Below the pieces are notes generated by a model, which saw only the letters and a list, made by a program, of their open reading frames with translations, had not been told where the DNA came from and did not search any database. From positions 1-25,952 of the forward strand of contig JBHEMZ010000041.1 in NCBI GenBank assembly GCA_046262315.1: a stretch of DNA of 25,952 nucleotides, written 5' to 3'. Shown in pieces: positions 7,152 through 13,930 of this stretch; positions within the stretch are counted from its first letter, which is position 1, and every line of letters begins with the position of its first letter. The position numbers and the translations under genes are program-made. This stretch comes from JACVRM01 sp046262315. GTDB taxonomy: Bacteria > Actinomycetota > Thermoleophilia > Gaiellales > Gaiellaceae.

Positions 7152-8493
7152 GCCGATCTACACCGCGGACGAGATGCGCGCTGCCGAAGCCGGGCACGAC
7201 GAGGCGGAGCTGATGGAGTGCGCCGGCCGCGGCGTCGCCGAGCTCATCCTTCGGGAATACGCCGACGCCGGGCGGATCACGGTCGTCTGCGGGCCAGGGA
7301 ACAACGGCGGCGACGGCCGGATCGCCGCACGGGTACTGCGCGAGGCGAGCAAGGACGTGCTCGTCGTCGAGTCCAGGCCCGACGACGAGGAGAAGGAGCT
7401 CGGCGAGCCCGATTTGATCGTCGATGCGCTCTTCGGCACCGGCTTCACGGGCGAGCCGCGGCCGAGTGCCGCGCGGCTGATCGAGCGCATGAACGAATCC
7501 GGCGCCGAGATCGTCGCGGTCGACATCGCCTCCGGCGTCGACGCGTCCACGGGCGAGGTGGCGAGCGCGGCCGTGGAGGCGTGGTCGACGATTGCGCTGC
7601 ACGGCGCGAAGGTGGGCTCTCTAGTGGCACCCGGGCGGTTCGTGAGCGGCGCCCTCAACGTGGTGGACATCGGCCTGGAGCCCCGCGAGACTGCGCACGC
7701 GCTCGTCACCGGCGAGATCGTCGATCTGGTGCCGCTGCGGGAGGACCGCGACACGAAGTACACGGCGGGCTCGGTTCTGCTCGTAGGCGGCTCCCGCGGT
7801 ATGTCGGGGGCCGCCGCGCTGGCCGCGCGCGCGGCGTTTCGGGCTGACGCCGGCTACGTAGCTGTGGCGGCCCCCGAGGAAACGCTGTCGGTACTCGAGG
7901 CGTTGATCGTAGAGGCTGTCAAACGGCCACTCGGCGAGGTATGGGACGCAGTACGGCGTGCGGGCGCCCTCGGGATCGGGCCGGGCCTCGGCCGGGCCCC
8001 GGAAGCGATCGAGCTCGTCCGACGGCTGCTCGCCGAGACGGATGTTCCCGCCGTCGTGGACGCCGACGCGCTCCACGGCCTCGAGCCCTTCGCGCGGGAC
8101 GCGCCCACCGTCCTGACTCCCCACTCGGGCGAGCTGGGGCGGCTCCTGGACGAGGAGTCGAGCTGGGTGGATGCGCACCGCCTCGAGGCGCTCGACCGCG
8201 CCGTCGAGCGCTTCGCCTGCGTCGTACTGCTCAAGGGGAGCGAAACGCTGGTGGGTGCCCCCGGGGAGCGCGTGCTCCTTGCCGACAGCAGCGCAGCGCT
8301 CGCGACCGCGGGCACAGGCGACGTCCTCACGGGGGTCATCGCAGCGTTTCTCGCCAAGGGCATGGAGCCGCGACTTGCCGCCGCCGCAGGGGCCTTTGTG
8401 CACGGCCGCGCGCCGCTCGAGGCACCGATGGAGGCCGGGCTGATGGCGGGCGACGTCGCCGACGCGATCCCCTACGTCCTTGACGACGACTGA
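7144..8493 (+). CDS. nnr: Bifunctional NAD(P)H-hydrate epimerase / ADP-dependent NAD(P)H-hydrate dehydratase
   Basis: 449 residues. It repairs hydrated NADH and NADPH. The N-terminal YjeF_N domain (about 1-200) epimerises the R and S hydrates, with VVCGPGNNGGDGRIAAR and IVDALFGTGFTG. The C-terminal ribokinase-like domain (about 210-449) dehydrates the S form using ADP, with SVLLVGGSRGMSGAAALA, GPGLGRAPEA, VLTPHSGELGRLL and TAGTGDVLTGVIAAFLAKG. The protein is somewhat shorter than the ~500 residues usual for the fusion; the loss is in the N-terminal domain, which begins directly MFEPIYTADEMRAAE. It overlaps acpS by 8 bp and the next gene by 14 bp. Its neighbours are the classical partners of this gene. 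Confidence 0.93.
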   Translation: MFEPIYTADEMRAAEAGHDEAELMECAGRGVAELILREYADAGRITVVCGPGNNGGDGRIAARVLREASKDVLVVESRPDDEEKELGEPDLIVDALFGTGFTGEPRPSAARLIERMNESGAEIVAVDIASGVDASTGEVASAAVEAWSTIALHGAKVGSLVAPGRFVSGALNVVDIGLEPRETAHALVTGEIVDLVPLREDRDTKYTAGSVLLVGGSRGMSGAAALAARAAFRADAGYVAVAAPEETLSVLEALIVEAVKRPLGEVWDAVRRAGALGIGPGLGRAPEAIELVRRLLAETDVPAVVDADALHGLEPFARDAPTVLTPHSGELGRLLDEESSWVDAHRLEALDRAVERFACVVLLKGSETLVGAPGERVLLADSSAALATAGTGDVLTGVIAAFLAKGMEPRLAAAAGAFVHGRAPLEAPMEAGLMAGDVADAIPYVLDDD

Positions 8494-9404
8494 CGTCGTC
8501 ACCGGCACCTTCTCGTACACGGGCGCATTCATCGCCACCGAGCTCCTGGCGCGAGGCCGTGCCGTCCGCACGCTCAGCCGGCAGGCTCATCCCGGGCACC
8601 CGTTGGCGGACGCCGTCGAGTTCGCCGAGCTCCAGTTCGCCGACGAGGGGCGTCTCGCGCGCGATCTCGCAGGCGCCGAGACGCTCTACAAGACGTACTG
8701 GATCCGCTACGAGGCGGCGCGGACGGACGTTTGCGCGCGCAGTCGAGAACACGCGCATCCTGCTGCGCGCTGCTCGCAGGGCCGGCGTCCGGCGTGTCGT
8801 CCACGTTTCCGTCACGAACCCGAGGGAAGATTCGCCGTTCGCGTACTTCCGCGGCAAGGCGGCGGTCGAGCGCGACGTGCTCGAGCTCTGTCCCTCGCAC
8901 GCGATCGTGCGTCCCACGCTCGTCTTCGGCGCCGGCGACCTGCTCGTCAACAACATCGCCTGGATCCTGCGCCGCTTCCCGGTGTTCCTGGTCCCCCGCC
9001 GCACCGGACGGATCCAGCCCGTCGCCGGCGAGGACGTGGCCGCGCTGGCCGCCGACCTGGGTGCCTCCGCCGGCAACGAGACCGTGGACGCGGCCGGCCC
9101 GGAGGAGTACTCGTTCGACGAGCTGGTGCGCCTGGTCGGACGCGCAGTCGGCAGCCGCGCCCGCGTCGTCGGCGCGCCCACGACGCTCGCACTCACGCTC
9201 TGCACGCTCGCCGGAGCAGTGCTCCGGGACGCCGTCGTGACGCGCGACGAGCTGGAGGCGCTCGCGGCCGGCGCCCTCGTCTCCGCCAAGCCTCCGCGCG
9301 GGACGCGCAGCTTCGCGGCCTGGCTCGTGGAGAGCGCGCCGACGCTCGGTGCAAAGTACGTCTCGGAGCTCGCGCGCAACTTCCGTAGTCATGCACCGAT
9401 CTGA
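8480..9404 (+). pseudogene. NAD(P)-binding epimerase/NmrA-like protein, split by a +1 frameshift
   Basis: Two frames together encode one extended SDR-like protein of about 307 residues. The first (TTG at 8480) reads TGTFSYTGAFIATELLARG, a TGxxxYTG variant of the Rossmann glycine motif, and continues to TYWIRYEAART. The rest is in the next frame: FARAVENTRILLRAARRAGV, VVHVSVTNP, YFRGKAAVERDVLE, IVRPTLVFGAGDLLVNNIAW and the C-terminus ending at 9404. Removing one G from the run around 8718-8727 restores a continuous ARTTFARAVEN. This is either a recent inactivating mutation or a sequencing error. The TTG start overlaps nnr by 14 bp and the end overlaps alr by 14 bp, so it belongs to the operon. 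Its substrate is unknown. Confidence 0.82.
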
Positions 9405-10404
9405 GATCACGATCGACCTCAGCGCCCTGCGTCGCAACGTGCGGACGCTTCTGCGCGCACTCTCCGGAGCTGAGCTCTGGGCCGTCGTCAAGGCCGACGG
9501 GTACGGACACGGGGCGCGCGACGTCGCCAGCGCAGCGCTCGAGACGGGCGCAGCGGCGCTCTGCGTGGCGACCGTGCCCGAGGCGCTCGAGCTCCGCGGC
9601 GACCTTCCCGACGCGCGCATCCTCGTTATGGGCCCGGCCTCGAACCGCGAGATCGCGGCGGCGCGGAACGCTCACCTCGAGTTGACGAGCATCGACGGAG
9701 AGCTCCCGGAAGGCGTGCAGGTGCACCTCAAGGTCGACACCGGCATGGGGCGCTGGGGACTCTCGGAGCTGGCCGCCCCAGGCCGCGAGGTTGTCGGCCT
9801 GATGACCCACCTCGCGACCGCCGATTGCGACGAGGGGTTCGCGCGCGAGCAGCTCGAGCGCTTCCGCGCGGCCACTGAGCCGTACGCGCACCTGACACGA
9901 CACGCCGCCAACAGCGCTGCGGCGCTGCGCATCCCGGAGTCGCGTCTCGACGCCGCACGTTGTGGCATCGCCCTCTACGGGCTTTCGCCCTTCGGCACCG
10001 ACCCCGCGGACGATGTTCTCGAGCCGGTGCTCCGCTGGGACAGCCACCTCGCGCAGGTGCGGCGACTGGCGCCGGGGGAGAGCACGGGTTACGGGCGCCG
10101 GTTCGTTGCCGAGGGCGACACGTGGGTCGGCATCGTGCCGGTCGGCTACGCGGACGGCTTCCGGCGGGACCTGACGGGGACGGAGGTGCGTGTCGCGGGC
10201 GAGCGCAGGCGCGTCGTCGGCGTCGTCTCCATGGACGCCTTCGCCGTGGAGCTCTCGCGCGAGCTTCCACCCGGCACGCCTGTCACGCTGATCGGCCACG
10301 GCGTGCTCGCCGAGGATCATGCGCGCGTGGCCGGCACGATCACCTACGAGCTAGTCAGCAGCATCAACACCTCGCCGGAACGCGCGCGGCGCACCGTCGC
10401 GTAG
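9391..10404 (+). CDS. alr: Alanine racemase
   Basis: 337 residues. This PLP enzyme converts L-alanine to D-alanine for peptidoglycan. The PLP-binding lysine is Lys34 in AVVKADGYGHGA. HLKVDTGMGRWGL, the phosphate/substrate region RCGIALYGLSPFG (Arg190), and the catalytic tyrosine Tyr234 in GESTGYGRRF follow. VGYADGFRR and VVSMDAFAVEL complete the C-terminal beta-domain. The length is slightly short (usually 360-390), mainly through tight loops. The ATG at 9391 sits within the end of the preceding frameshifted gene, so translation may depend on coupling to it. This is the last gene of the acpS operon; the next gene has its own promoter. Confidence 0.95.
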   Translation: MHRSEITIDLSALRRNVRTLLRALSGAELWAVVKADGYGHGARDVASAALETGAAALCVATVPEALELRGDLPDARILVMGPASNREIAAARNAHLELTSIDGELPEGVQVHLKVDTGMGRWGLSELAAPGREVVGLMTHLATADCDEGFAREQLERFRAATEPYAHLTRHAANSAAALRIPESRLDAARCGIALYGLSPFGTDPADDVLEPVLRWDSHLAQVRRLAPGESTGYGRRFVAEGDTWVGIVPVGYADGFRRDLTGTEVRVAGERRRVVGVVSMDAFAVELSRELPPGTPVTLIGHGVLAEDHARVAGTITYELVSSINTSPERARRTVA

Positions 10405-10571
10405 ACCGTCGCGTCCACGGGGCGTGACCCCGCCCGAGGCGTGAGGACGGGAGCGCGGCGGGCGGCCGATGGAGGAACAGCGGTCGCGCGTCCATGCCAG
10501 CGGCGCGATTTGGGGTCGCGCGCGGTCCGCCCGGGCTGTCCCGCTCGAACCTCGCGTCCTTCGAGGCGGAG

Positions 10572-10577
10572 TACGCT
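10572..10577 (+). promoter_or_regulatory. -10 hexamer of a leaderless promoter for the methyltransferase gene
   Basis: TACGCT lies exactly six bases before the GTG at 10584, with no Shine-Dalgarno between. It supports the internal GTG as the true start rather than the upstream ATG at 10494. The gap after alr (10405-10583) otherwise shows only a small hairpin, CGGGG/CCCCG at 10418-10432, without a T-run. Confidence 0.5.
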
Positions 10578-10583
10578 CGCTGC

Positions 10584-11315
10584 GTGACCTCGAACGCCGA
10601 CGCCGTCCGCGCACGCTTTGCCGCCACGGCGGCGCTTACTGCGGAGCGTGCCGACGAGCGCGCCGCCGGGCTGTCCGCGCGGGTCCGCGGCCTGCTCGAC
10701 CTGCGCGGCGACGAGCGCGCCCTCGACGCGGGTGCCGGCAGCGGCGCGCTGGCGTTCGCGCTGGCGCCGCTCGTGCGCGAGGCGGTGGCCGTGGACGTTG
10801 TGCCGGAGCTACTCGAAGAAGGGAGACGCCGCGGCGCGGCCTTTCCCAACGTCACCTTCGTGGAGGGAGACGTGACGTCGCTGCCGTTCGCCGACGGCGC
10901 CTTCGACGTCGCCGGGGCTGCTTTCGTGCTGCATCACGTGGCTCGGCCCGAGCTGGCGCTCGCGGAGCTCGTGCGCGTCACCCGGCCGGGAGGAACGGTG
11001 CTCGTCGCCGACCAGGTCGCGCCCGTCGATCCGCTCCTGGCTCTGGAGCTGAACCGCTTCGAGCGTGCGCGCGACCCCTCGCACGCCCGGGCGCTCTCGG
11101 ATGCGGACCTGCGCGGCCTCTTCGACTCAAACGACCTCGTGCTGGTCCGCGAGCAAGTCGAGGAGGAGCGCCGCGAGCTCGGCCCGTACCTCGACTTCGC
11201 CGGCTGCACCGGTGAGGCGCGAGGGCGGGCACTCGACCTAGCGCCCGCGCGCGACGCTTACACTGCCGTCGTGGGCTGGTACGTGGCCAGACGCGCCGTA
11301 GGCGCGTCTGGCTAA
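10584..11315 (+). CDS. Class I SAM-dependent methyltransferase (UbiE/COQ5-like)
   Basis: 243 residues with the SAM-binding Rossmann fold. Motif I is ALDAGAGSGALAFAL (about 47-61), the acidic residue of motif II is Asp71 in AVAVDVVPELL, and FVEGDVTSLPFADGAFDV plus AFVLHHVARPELALAELVRVTRPGG are the later motifs typical of the Methyltransf_11/UbiE group. Small-molecule methylation is likely, but the substrate cannot be named. The GTG at 10584 is preferred because it begins just before the conserved fold and has a -10 hexamer six bases upstream; a longer form from the ATG at 10494 is possible. The last codons (ARRAVGASG) are written by one perfect 12-bp hairpin that ends at the stop codon. Confidence 0.88.
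   Translation: MTSNADAVRARFAATAALTAERADERAAGLSARVRGLLDLRGDERALDAGAGSGALAFALAPLVREAVAVDVVPELLEEGRRRGAAFPNVTFVEGDVTSLPFADGAFDVAGAAFVLHHVARPELALAELVRVTRPGGTVLVADQVAPVDPLLALELNRFERARDPSHARALSDADLRGLFDSNDLVLVREQVEEERRELGPYLDFAGCTGEARGRALDLAPARDAYTAVVGWYVARRAVGASG
11286..11312. repeat. Perfect 12-bp hairpin at the methyltransferase 3' end
   Basis: The arms GCCAGACGCGCC (11286-11297) and GGCGCGTCTGGC (11301-11312) are fully complementary around a GTA loop. The stop codon TAA follows immediately. It may act as a transcription terminator or mRNA stabiliser, but no T-run follows. A near-identical hairpin lies at 11501-11528. Confidence 0.85.
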
Positions 11316-11500
11316 ACAGGATCGTCTGCGCTCACGTCATACCAGGCCGAGTACTGGACGGCGTAGCTGAAGATGAACGGGCTCTACGTCGAGATCGACG
11401 GTACGCGAGCTCGTCCTCGAGGCGGCGCGGGCGCTACGAGATGTGCCAAGCGCGCCGTGCGCCGCCCCGCTCCGATCCTGCGCGTGCCGGCTCCTTGCTA
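11316..11500. other. Non-coding gap between two convergent genes
   Basis: About 185 bp between the two hairpins. No convincing gene was found. On the minus strand a short frame ending near 11317 reads PFIFSYAVQYSAWYDVSADDPV before a stop, with a stop also 2 codons upstream; its residue composition is protein-like and it might be a remnant of a lost gene, but nothing more can be said. Confidence 0.35.
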
Positions 11501-11528
11501 GCCAAACGCGCCTTATGGCGCGTTTGGC
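11501..11528. repeat. Perfect 12-bp hairpin at the thioredoxin-gene 3' end
   Basis: The arms GCCAAACGCGCC (11501-11512) and GGCGCGTTTGGC (11517-11528) pair fully around a TTAT loop. On the minus strand the stop codon TAA of the thioredoxin-family gene lies in the loop. Compared with the hairpin at 11286, one base pair is changed from G:C to A:T on both arms, so pairing is kept. Confidence 0.85.
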
Positions 11529-12052
11529 CGCCATTTCACCGAACAGCCCACAGGCGGCGTCTCCGTGACGGGCAGCTCGCCACCATCCAGCAGCGCCTCG
11601 ACCACGTCGCGCACGTAGCGCTCCTGGACGCCGGTCTCGTCGTACGAGTCGTCGATCGCGCCGTGGTAGACGAGGCGCCGGTCTCGGTCGAAGAGGAAGA
11701 CCTCGGGCGTCCGCTCGGGCCCGTACGCGCGGGCGACGGACTGGTCCGCGTCGTGCAGGTAATCGAAGTTGAAGCCGCGCTCGCGCGCGCGTTCGCACAT
11801 CGCGTCGAACGAATCCCCCGGGTAGGACTCGGTGTCGTTCGAGTTGATCGCGACGAGCCGGAACCCGCGCTCTCCGAAGTCGCGCTGGAGCTCCATCATG
11901 CGGTCCTCCCAGGCCTGCACGTAGGGGCAGTGATTGCACGACCAGACGACCGCGAGCACGTCGGTGTCGTCGTAGTCCTCGAGCGCGTGGGTGACTCGGT
12001 CCACGCCGGGAAGGGCGAAGGACGGGGCGGCAGTCCCGAGAGGCAGTGTCAC
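11513..12052 (-). CDS. Thioredoxin-family (AhpC/TSA-like redoxin) protein
   Basis: 179 residues with a peroxiredoxin-like thioredoxin fold. The active-site motif is WSCNHCPYVQAWEDRM (Cys39 and Cys42, CxxC). The redoxin opening is LPLGTAAPSFALPGVD, and the cis-proline loop is RTPEVFLFDRDRRLVYHG. Proteins with CNHCP are a recognised redoxin subgroup; thiol-disulfide exchange or peroxide reduction is likely. No signal peptide is seen, so it should be cytoplasmic. The GTG at 12052 overlaps the upstream gene's stop by 4 bases (GTGA), so the two are coupled. The end is marked by the hairpin at 11501-11528. Confidence 0.87.
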   Translation of the reverse strand: MTLPLGTAAPSFALPGVDRVTHALEDYDDTDVLAVVWSCNHCPYVQAWEDRMMELQRDFGERGFRLVAINSNDTESYPGDSFDAMCERARERGFNFDYLHDADQSVARAYGPERTPEVFLFDRDRRLVYHGAIDDSYDETGVQERYVRDVVEALLDGGELPVTETPPVGCSVKWRPNAP

Positions 12053-12351
12053 GCGAGCGCGGCCTCGAGCTGGTCTCGCGCTGGGATAGGGGAGACGCGC
12101 CCGTCTGGGAGAAGGTAGATGCGGCAGGTGAGCGCGGGCGGCGACTCCGCGCCGTGCGGGTCAACGTCCCGGCCGTCGACCCGGATTGTCGGCGAGCCAG
12201 GGAAGCGCAGCTCGGCCGCCTCCTCATCCGTCCGCACCTCACGGAGCTCGACCTCTGCGTTGCGGGCGGACGCGCCCAGCACCTCCTCGACGAGCCGCTG
12301 CGCCTCCGGATAGGAGGGACAGCCGCGCCAGTAGAGGAGCTCGACCTTCAC
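12049..12351 (-). CDS. Small thioredoxin-fold protein
   Basis: 100 residues starting VKVELLYWRGCPSYPEAQRLV. The strand-loop-helix with a single Cys11 followed by Pro, and RFPGSPTIRVDGRDVDP (with a cis-Pro before Thr), match short thioredoxin-like proteins often annotated as thioredoxin family or mercuric-lyase-associated. A second Cys is in ALTCRIY. The normal CxxC is reduced to CPSY, so it may bind a metal or form mixed disulfides rather than act as a classical thioredoxin. The GTG at 12351 is chosen because TACGCT lies exactly six bases upstream; the open frame extends further, but with low-complexity residues. It is the first gene of a two-gene operon with the redoxin. Confidence 0.8.
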   Translation of the reverse strand: MKVELLYWRGCPSYPEAQRLVEEVLGASARNAEVELREVRTDEEAAELRFPGSPTIRVDGRDVDPHGAESPPALTCRIYLLPDGRVSPIPARDQLEAALA

Positions 12352-12357
12352 GGCCCG

Positions 12358-12363
12358 AGCGTA
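12358..12363 (-). promoter_or_regulatory. -10 hexamer of a leaderless promoter for the thioredoxin-fold operon
   Basis: On the minus strand TACGCT is followed by six bases and then the GTG at 12351. There is no Shine-Dalgarno. It is the same hexamer as before the methyltransferase gene. Confidence 0.5.
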
Positions 12364-12480
12364 CCTGCCGGGCGGGCAAGCGCAGGCGCCCGTCCGTGGT
12401 GCCAGGCGCGGCGCCAGCACGCGCACGGCCGCGTCACAGGAGAGAGCCGCGGCGACATGGCGCGGCCCGGCTGCGGGTTG

Positions 12481-12486
12481 TAGGCT
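12481..12486 (+). promoter_or_regulatory. -10 hexamer of a leaderless promoter for the zinc-ribbon gene
   Basis: TAGGCT ends six bases before the ATG at 12493; no ribosome binding site is present between them. Confidence 0.5.
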
Positions 12487-12492
12487 CGAGCC

Positions 12493-12825
12493 ATGCGCGG
12501 GTGCCCGGGGTGCGGGGGCGAGGTGGCGAGGCTCTATCGCTACTGCCCCTGGTGTGCGTCGCCGTTACGCCTGAAGCTGGTCGAGTTCTTCCGCGGCCAC
12601 GAGGAGATCGATGCAGACCGTGCCCTTCGCGTCTCGCGCTATCTCGGCACCGATCGGCATGTCCGTTTCAGCGTCTGGGTGGAGTCGGACGTCGAGGCCC
12701 GCGCGGAGGCCGTCGTCTCGCTCGACGATGATGAGGCCGCCCGGCTTGCACGTTTCCTTGCCGGCACGGCGCCGACCGCCCGGCGATCCTTGCTCGATCG
12801 GCTCTACTCGTCGCTGGCCCGGTAG
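12493..12825 (+). CDS. Small zinc-ribbon protein of unknown function
   Basis: 110 residues. The N-terminus carries two CxxC knuckles, CPGC (4-7) and CPWC (18-21), spaced as a compact zinc ribbon. The remainder (LKLVEFFRGHEEIDADRALRV and later SLDDDEAARLARFLAG) looks like a small helical/strand domain I do not recognise. Such proteins may bind nucleic acid or another protein; no function is assigned. The ATG is supported by the leaderless -10 hexamer. The 3' end overlaps the convergent SDR gene by 22 bp. Confidence 0.75.
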   Translation: MRGCPGCGGEVARLYRYCPWCASPLRLKLVEFFRGHEEIDADRALRVSRYLGTDRHVRFSVWVESDVEARAEAVVSLDDDEAARLARFLAGTAPTARRSLLDRLYSSLAR

Positions 12826-13565
12826 CTTCCGCCCCCGCCGTAGCGCGCGAGCAGGCCGGGGACGGTGGCTTGCACGATCGCCGCCGCGCGGTACCAACGC
12901 GGCACGTAGACCTCACGCCGATCGCGCTCGACCGCGCGCACGATCGCCTGCGCGACCACCGGTGGGTCGACCACGAGCCGCTGGAACAGGCCGCTCCGCA
13001 GGACGCCGCGTTGCGGGAAGCCCTCCGTCTCGACGAAGCCCGGGTTGACGGTGTGTACAGCGATCCCGCGGGGCCGGAGTTGAGTCGAGAGCGAGCGCGA
13101 GAAGGCGAGCTGCGCGTGCTTCGACGCCGAGTACGGGCCTGCCGGCCCCCACGCGACAGTGCCGGCCACGGAGACGACATTGACGAGGTGGGCGGGCCGT
13201 CCAGCCTCGAGCGCGGGCAGCAGCGCGCGCAGGCACCAGACGCCGCCGAGGAAGTTCACCCGCAGCACGCGCTCAACGCGCTCGGGATCGACGGACAGGA
13301 AGTCGCCGCGAGCCGGCATGCCGGCGTTGTTGACGAGCAACGAGACGGCTGGGTGCCGCGCGCGGATTGCCGCCGCCATGCGCTCGACGGCCTCCCGGTC
13401 GCTGACGTCGCAAACCTCGTACTCGCCGTCGAGCTCCTCGGCGAGCCCGCGCAGCCGCTGCTCGCGCCGAGCAACCAGCACGCAGCGCCAACCGCGCTCG
13501 GAGAGCAGCCGCGCCGTGGCCTCGCCGATCCCCGACGATCCGCCGGTGACTACTGCGACGCGCAT
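12804..13565 (-). CDS. Short-chain dehydrogenase/reductase (classical SDR)
   Basis: 253 residues, standard for classical SDRs. The cofactor motif is VVTGGSSGIGEA (residues 6-17), an Arg-rich turn LVARREQRL suggests NADP(H), then NNAG (79-82), the active-site Asn104, Ser132 (VVSVAGT), and Tyr145/Lys149 in GPYSASKHAQ. NPGFVETEGF follows as the usual PG motif. Substrate unknown. The ATG at 13565 has ATGGAG about eight bases upstream as a ribosome binding site. The C-terminus has Tyr/Trp-rich YVPRWYRAAAIVQATVPGLLARYGGG, perhaps a membrane-contacting tail as in some DltE/SDR7C-like proteins. It is convergent with, and overlaps, the zinc-ribbon gene. Confidence 0.92.
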   Translation of the reverse strand: MRVAVVTGGSSGIGEATARLLSERGWRCVLVARREQRLRGLAEELDGEYEVCDVSDREAVERMAAAIRARHPAVSLLVNNAGMPARGDFLSVDPERVERVLRVNFLGGVWCLRALLPALEAGRPAHLVNVVSVAGTVAWGPAGPYSASKHAQLAFSRSLSTQLRPRGIAVHTVNPGFVETEGFPQRGVLRSGLFQRLVVDPPVVAQAIVRAVERDRREVYVPRWYRAAAIVQATVPGLLARYGGGGSYRASDE

Positions 13566-13669
13566 GACGGCTCCATCTGGCTGGACGGGCGGGTCACGAA
13601 TCGGAGCACCGTAGCGCCCGCGCGCGGCGCCGCGGCTGAGATCGCGGATTATCGGGAAAGACCACGCGC

Positions 13670-13930
13670 ATGCATGGTTGGGTGCGCGCTATGCGGGCTG
13701 ATCTCGCCGTCTGGTGGAACGAAGGCAACTTCGCCACGCCGCTCGTGGTCCGCCTCGAAGCGGACCACGAGCAACGCATCGAGGAGGATCTCTCGTACGC
13801 GCTCGCCAACCGCTACGGGCCACCGATCACGGACACATGGCGACCGGCGCCCGAAGAGGAGGCGCGCGAGCTGGAGGCGCTTCGAATCAGTCGCCGGTCC
13901 TTCCGCGACGTGGCGGCAGTCTCCGGACTA
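13670..13930 (+). CDS. Doubtful small hypothetical ORF running into the subtilase 3' end
   Basis: From an ATG at 13670 (or 13691) the frame reads MRADLAVWWNEGNFATPLVV, then DLSYALANRYGPPITDTW and PAPEEEARELEALRISRRSF. Composition and third-position GC are those of a real protein. There is no stop before the convergent subtilase gene, and the frame stays open to 14620, but past about 13930 it is plainly the antisense of that gene. The true stop may have been lost by an indel: the frame one base over stops at 13931. Alternatively it is a gene remnant. I do not recognise the family. It contains the perfect 13-bp inverted repeat at 13741-13772. Confidence 0.35.
13741..13772. repeat. Perfect 13-bp inverted repeat, 6-base loop
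   Basis: The arms GCTCGTGGTCCGC (13741-13753) and GCGGACCACGAGC (13760-13772) flank CTCGAA. It lies inside the doubtful small ORF (encoding LVVRLEADHEQ). Such a long perfect stem is unlikely by chance in coding DNA and could form an mRNA hairpin or a protein-binding palindrome. Confidence 0.85.

Noticed and set aside
10418..10432. Rho-independent terminator after alr
   Set aside because: CGGGG/CCCCG makes only a 5-bp stem with no T-run; too weak to call.
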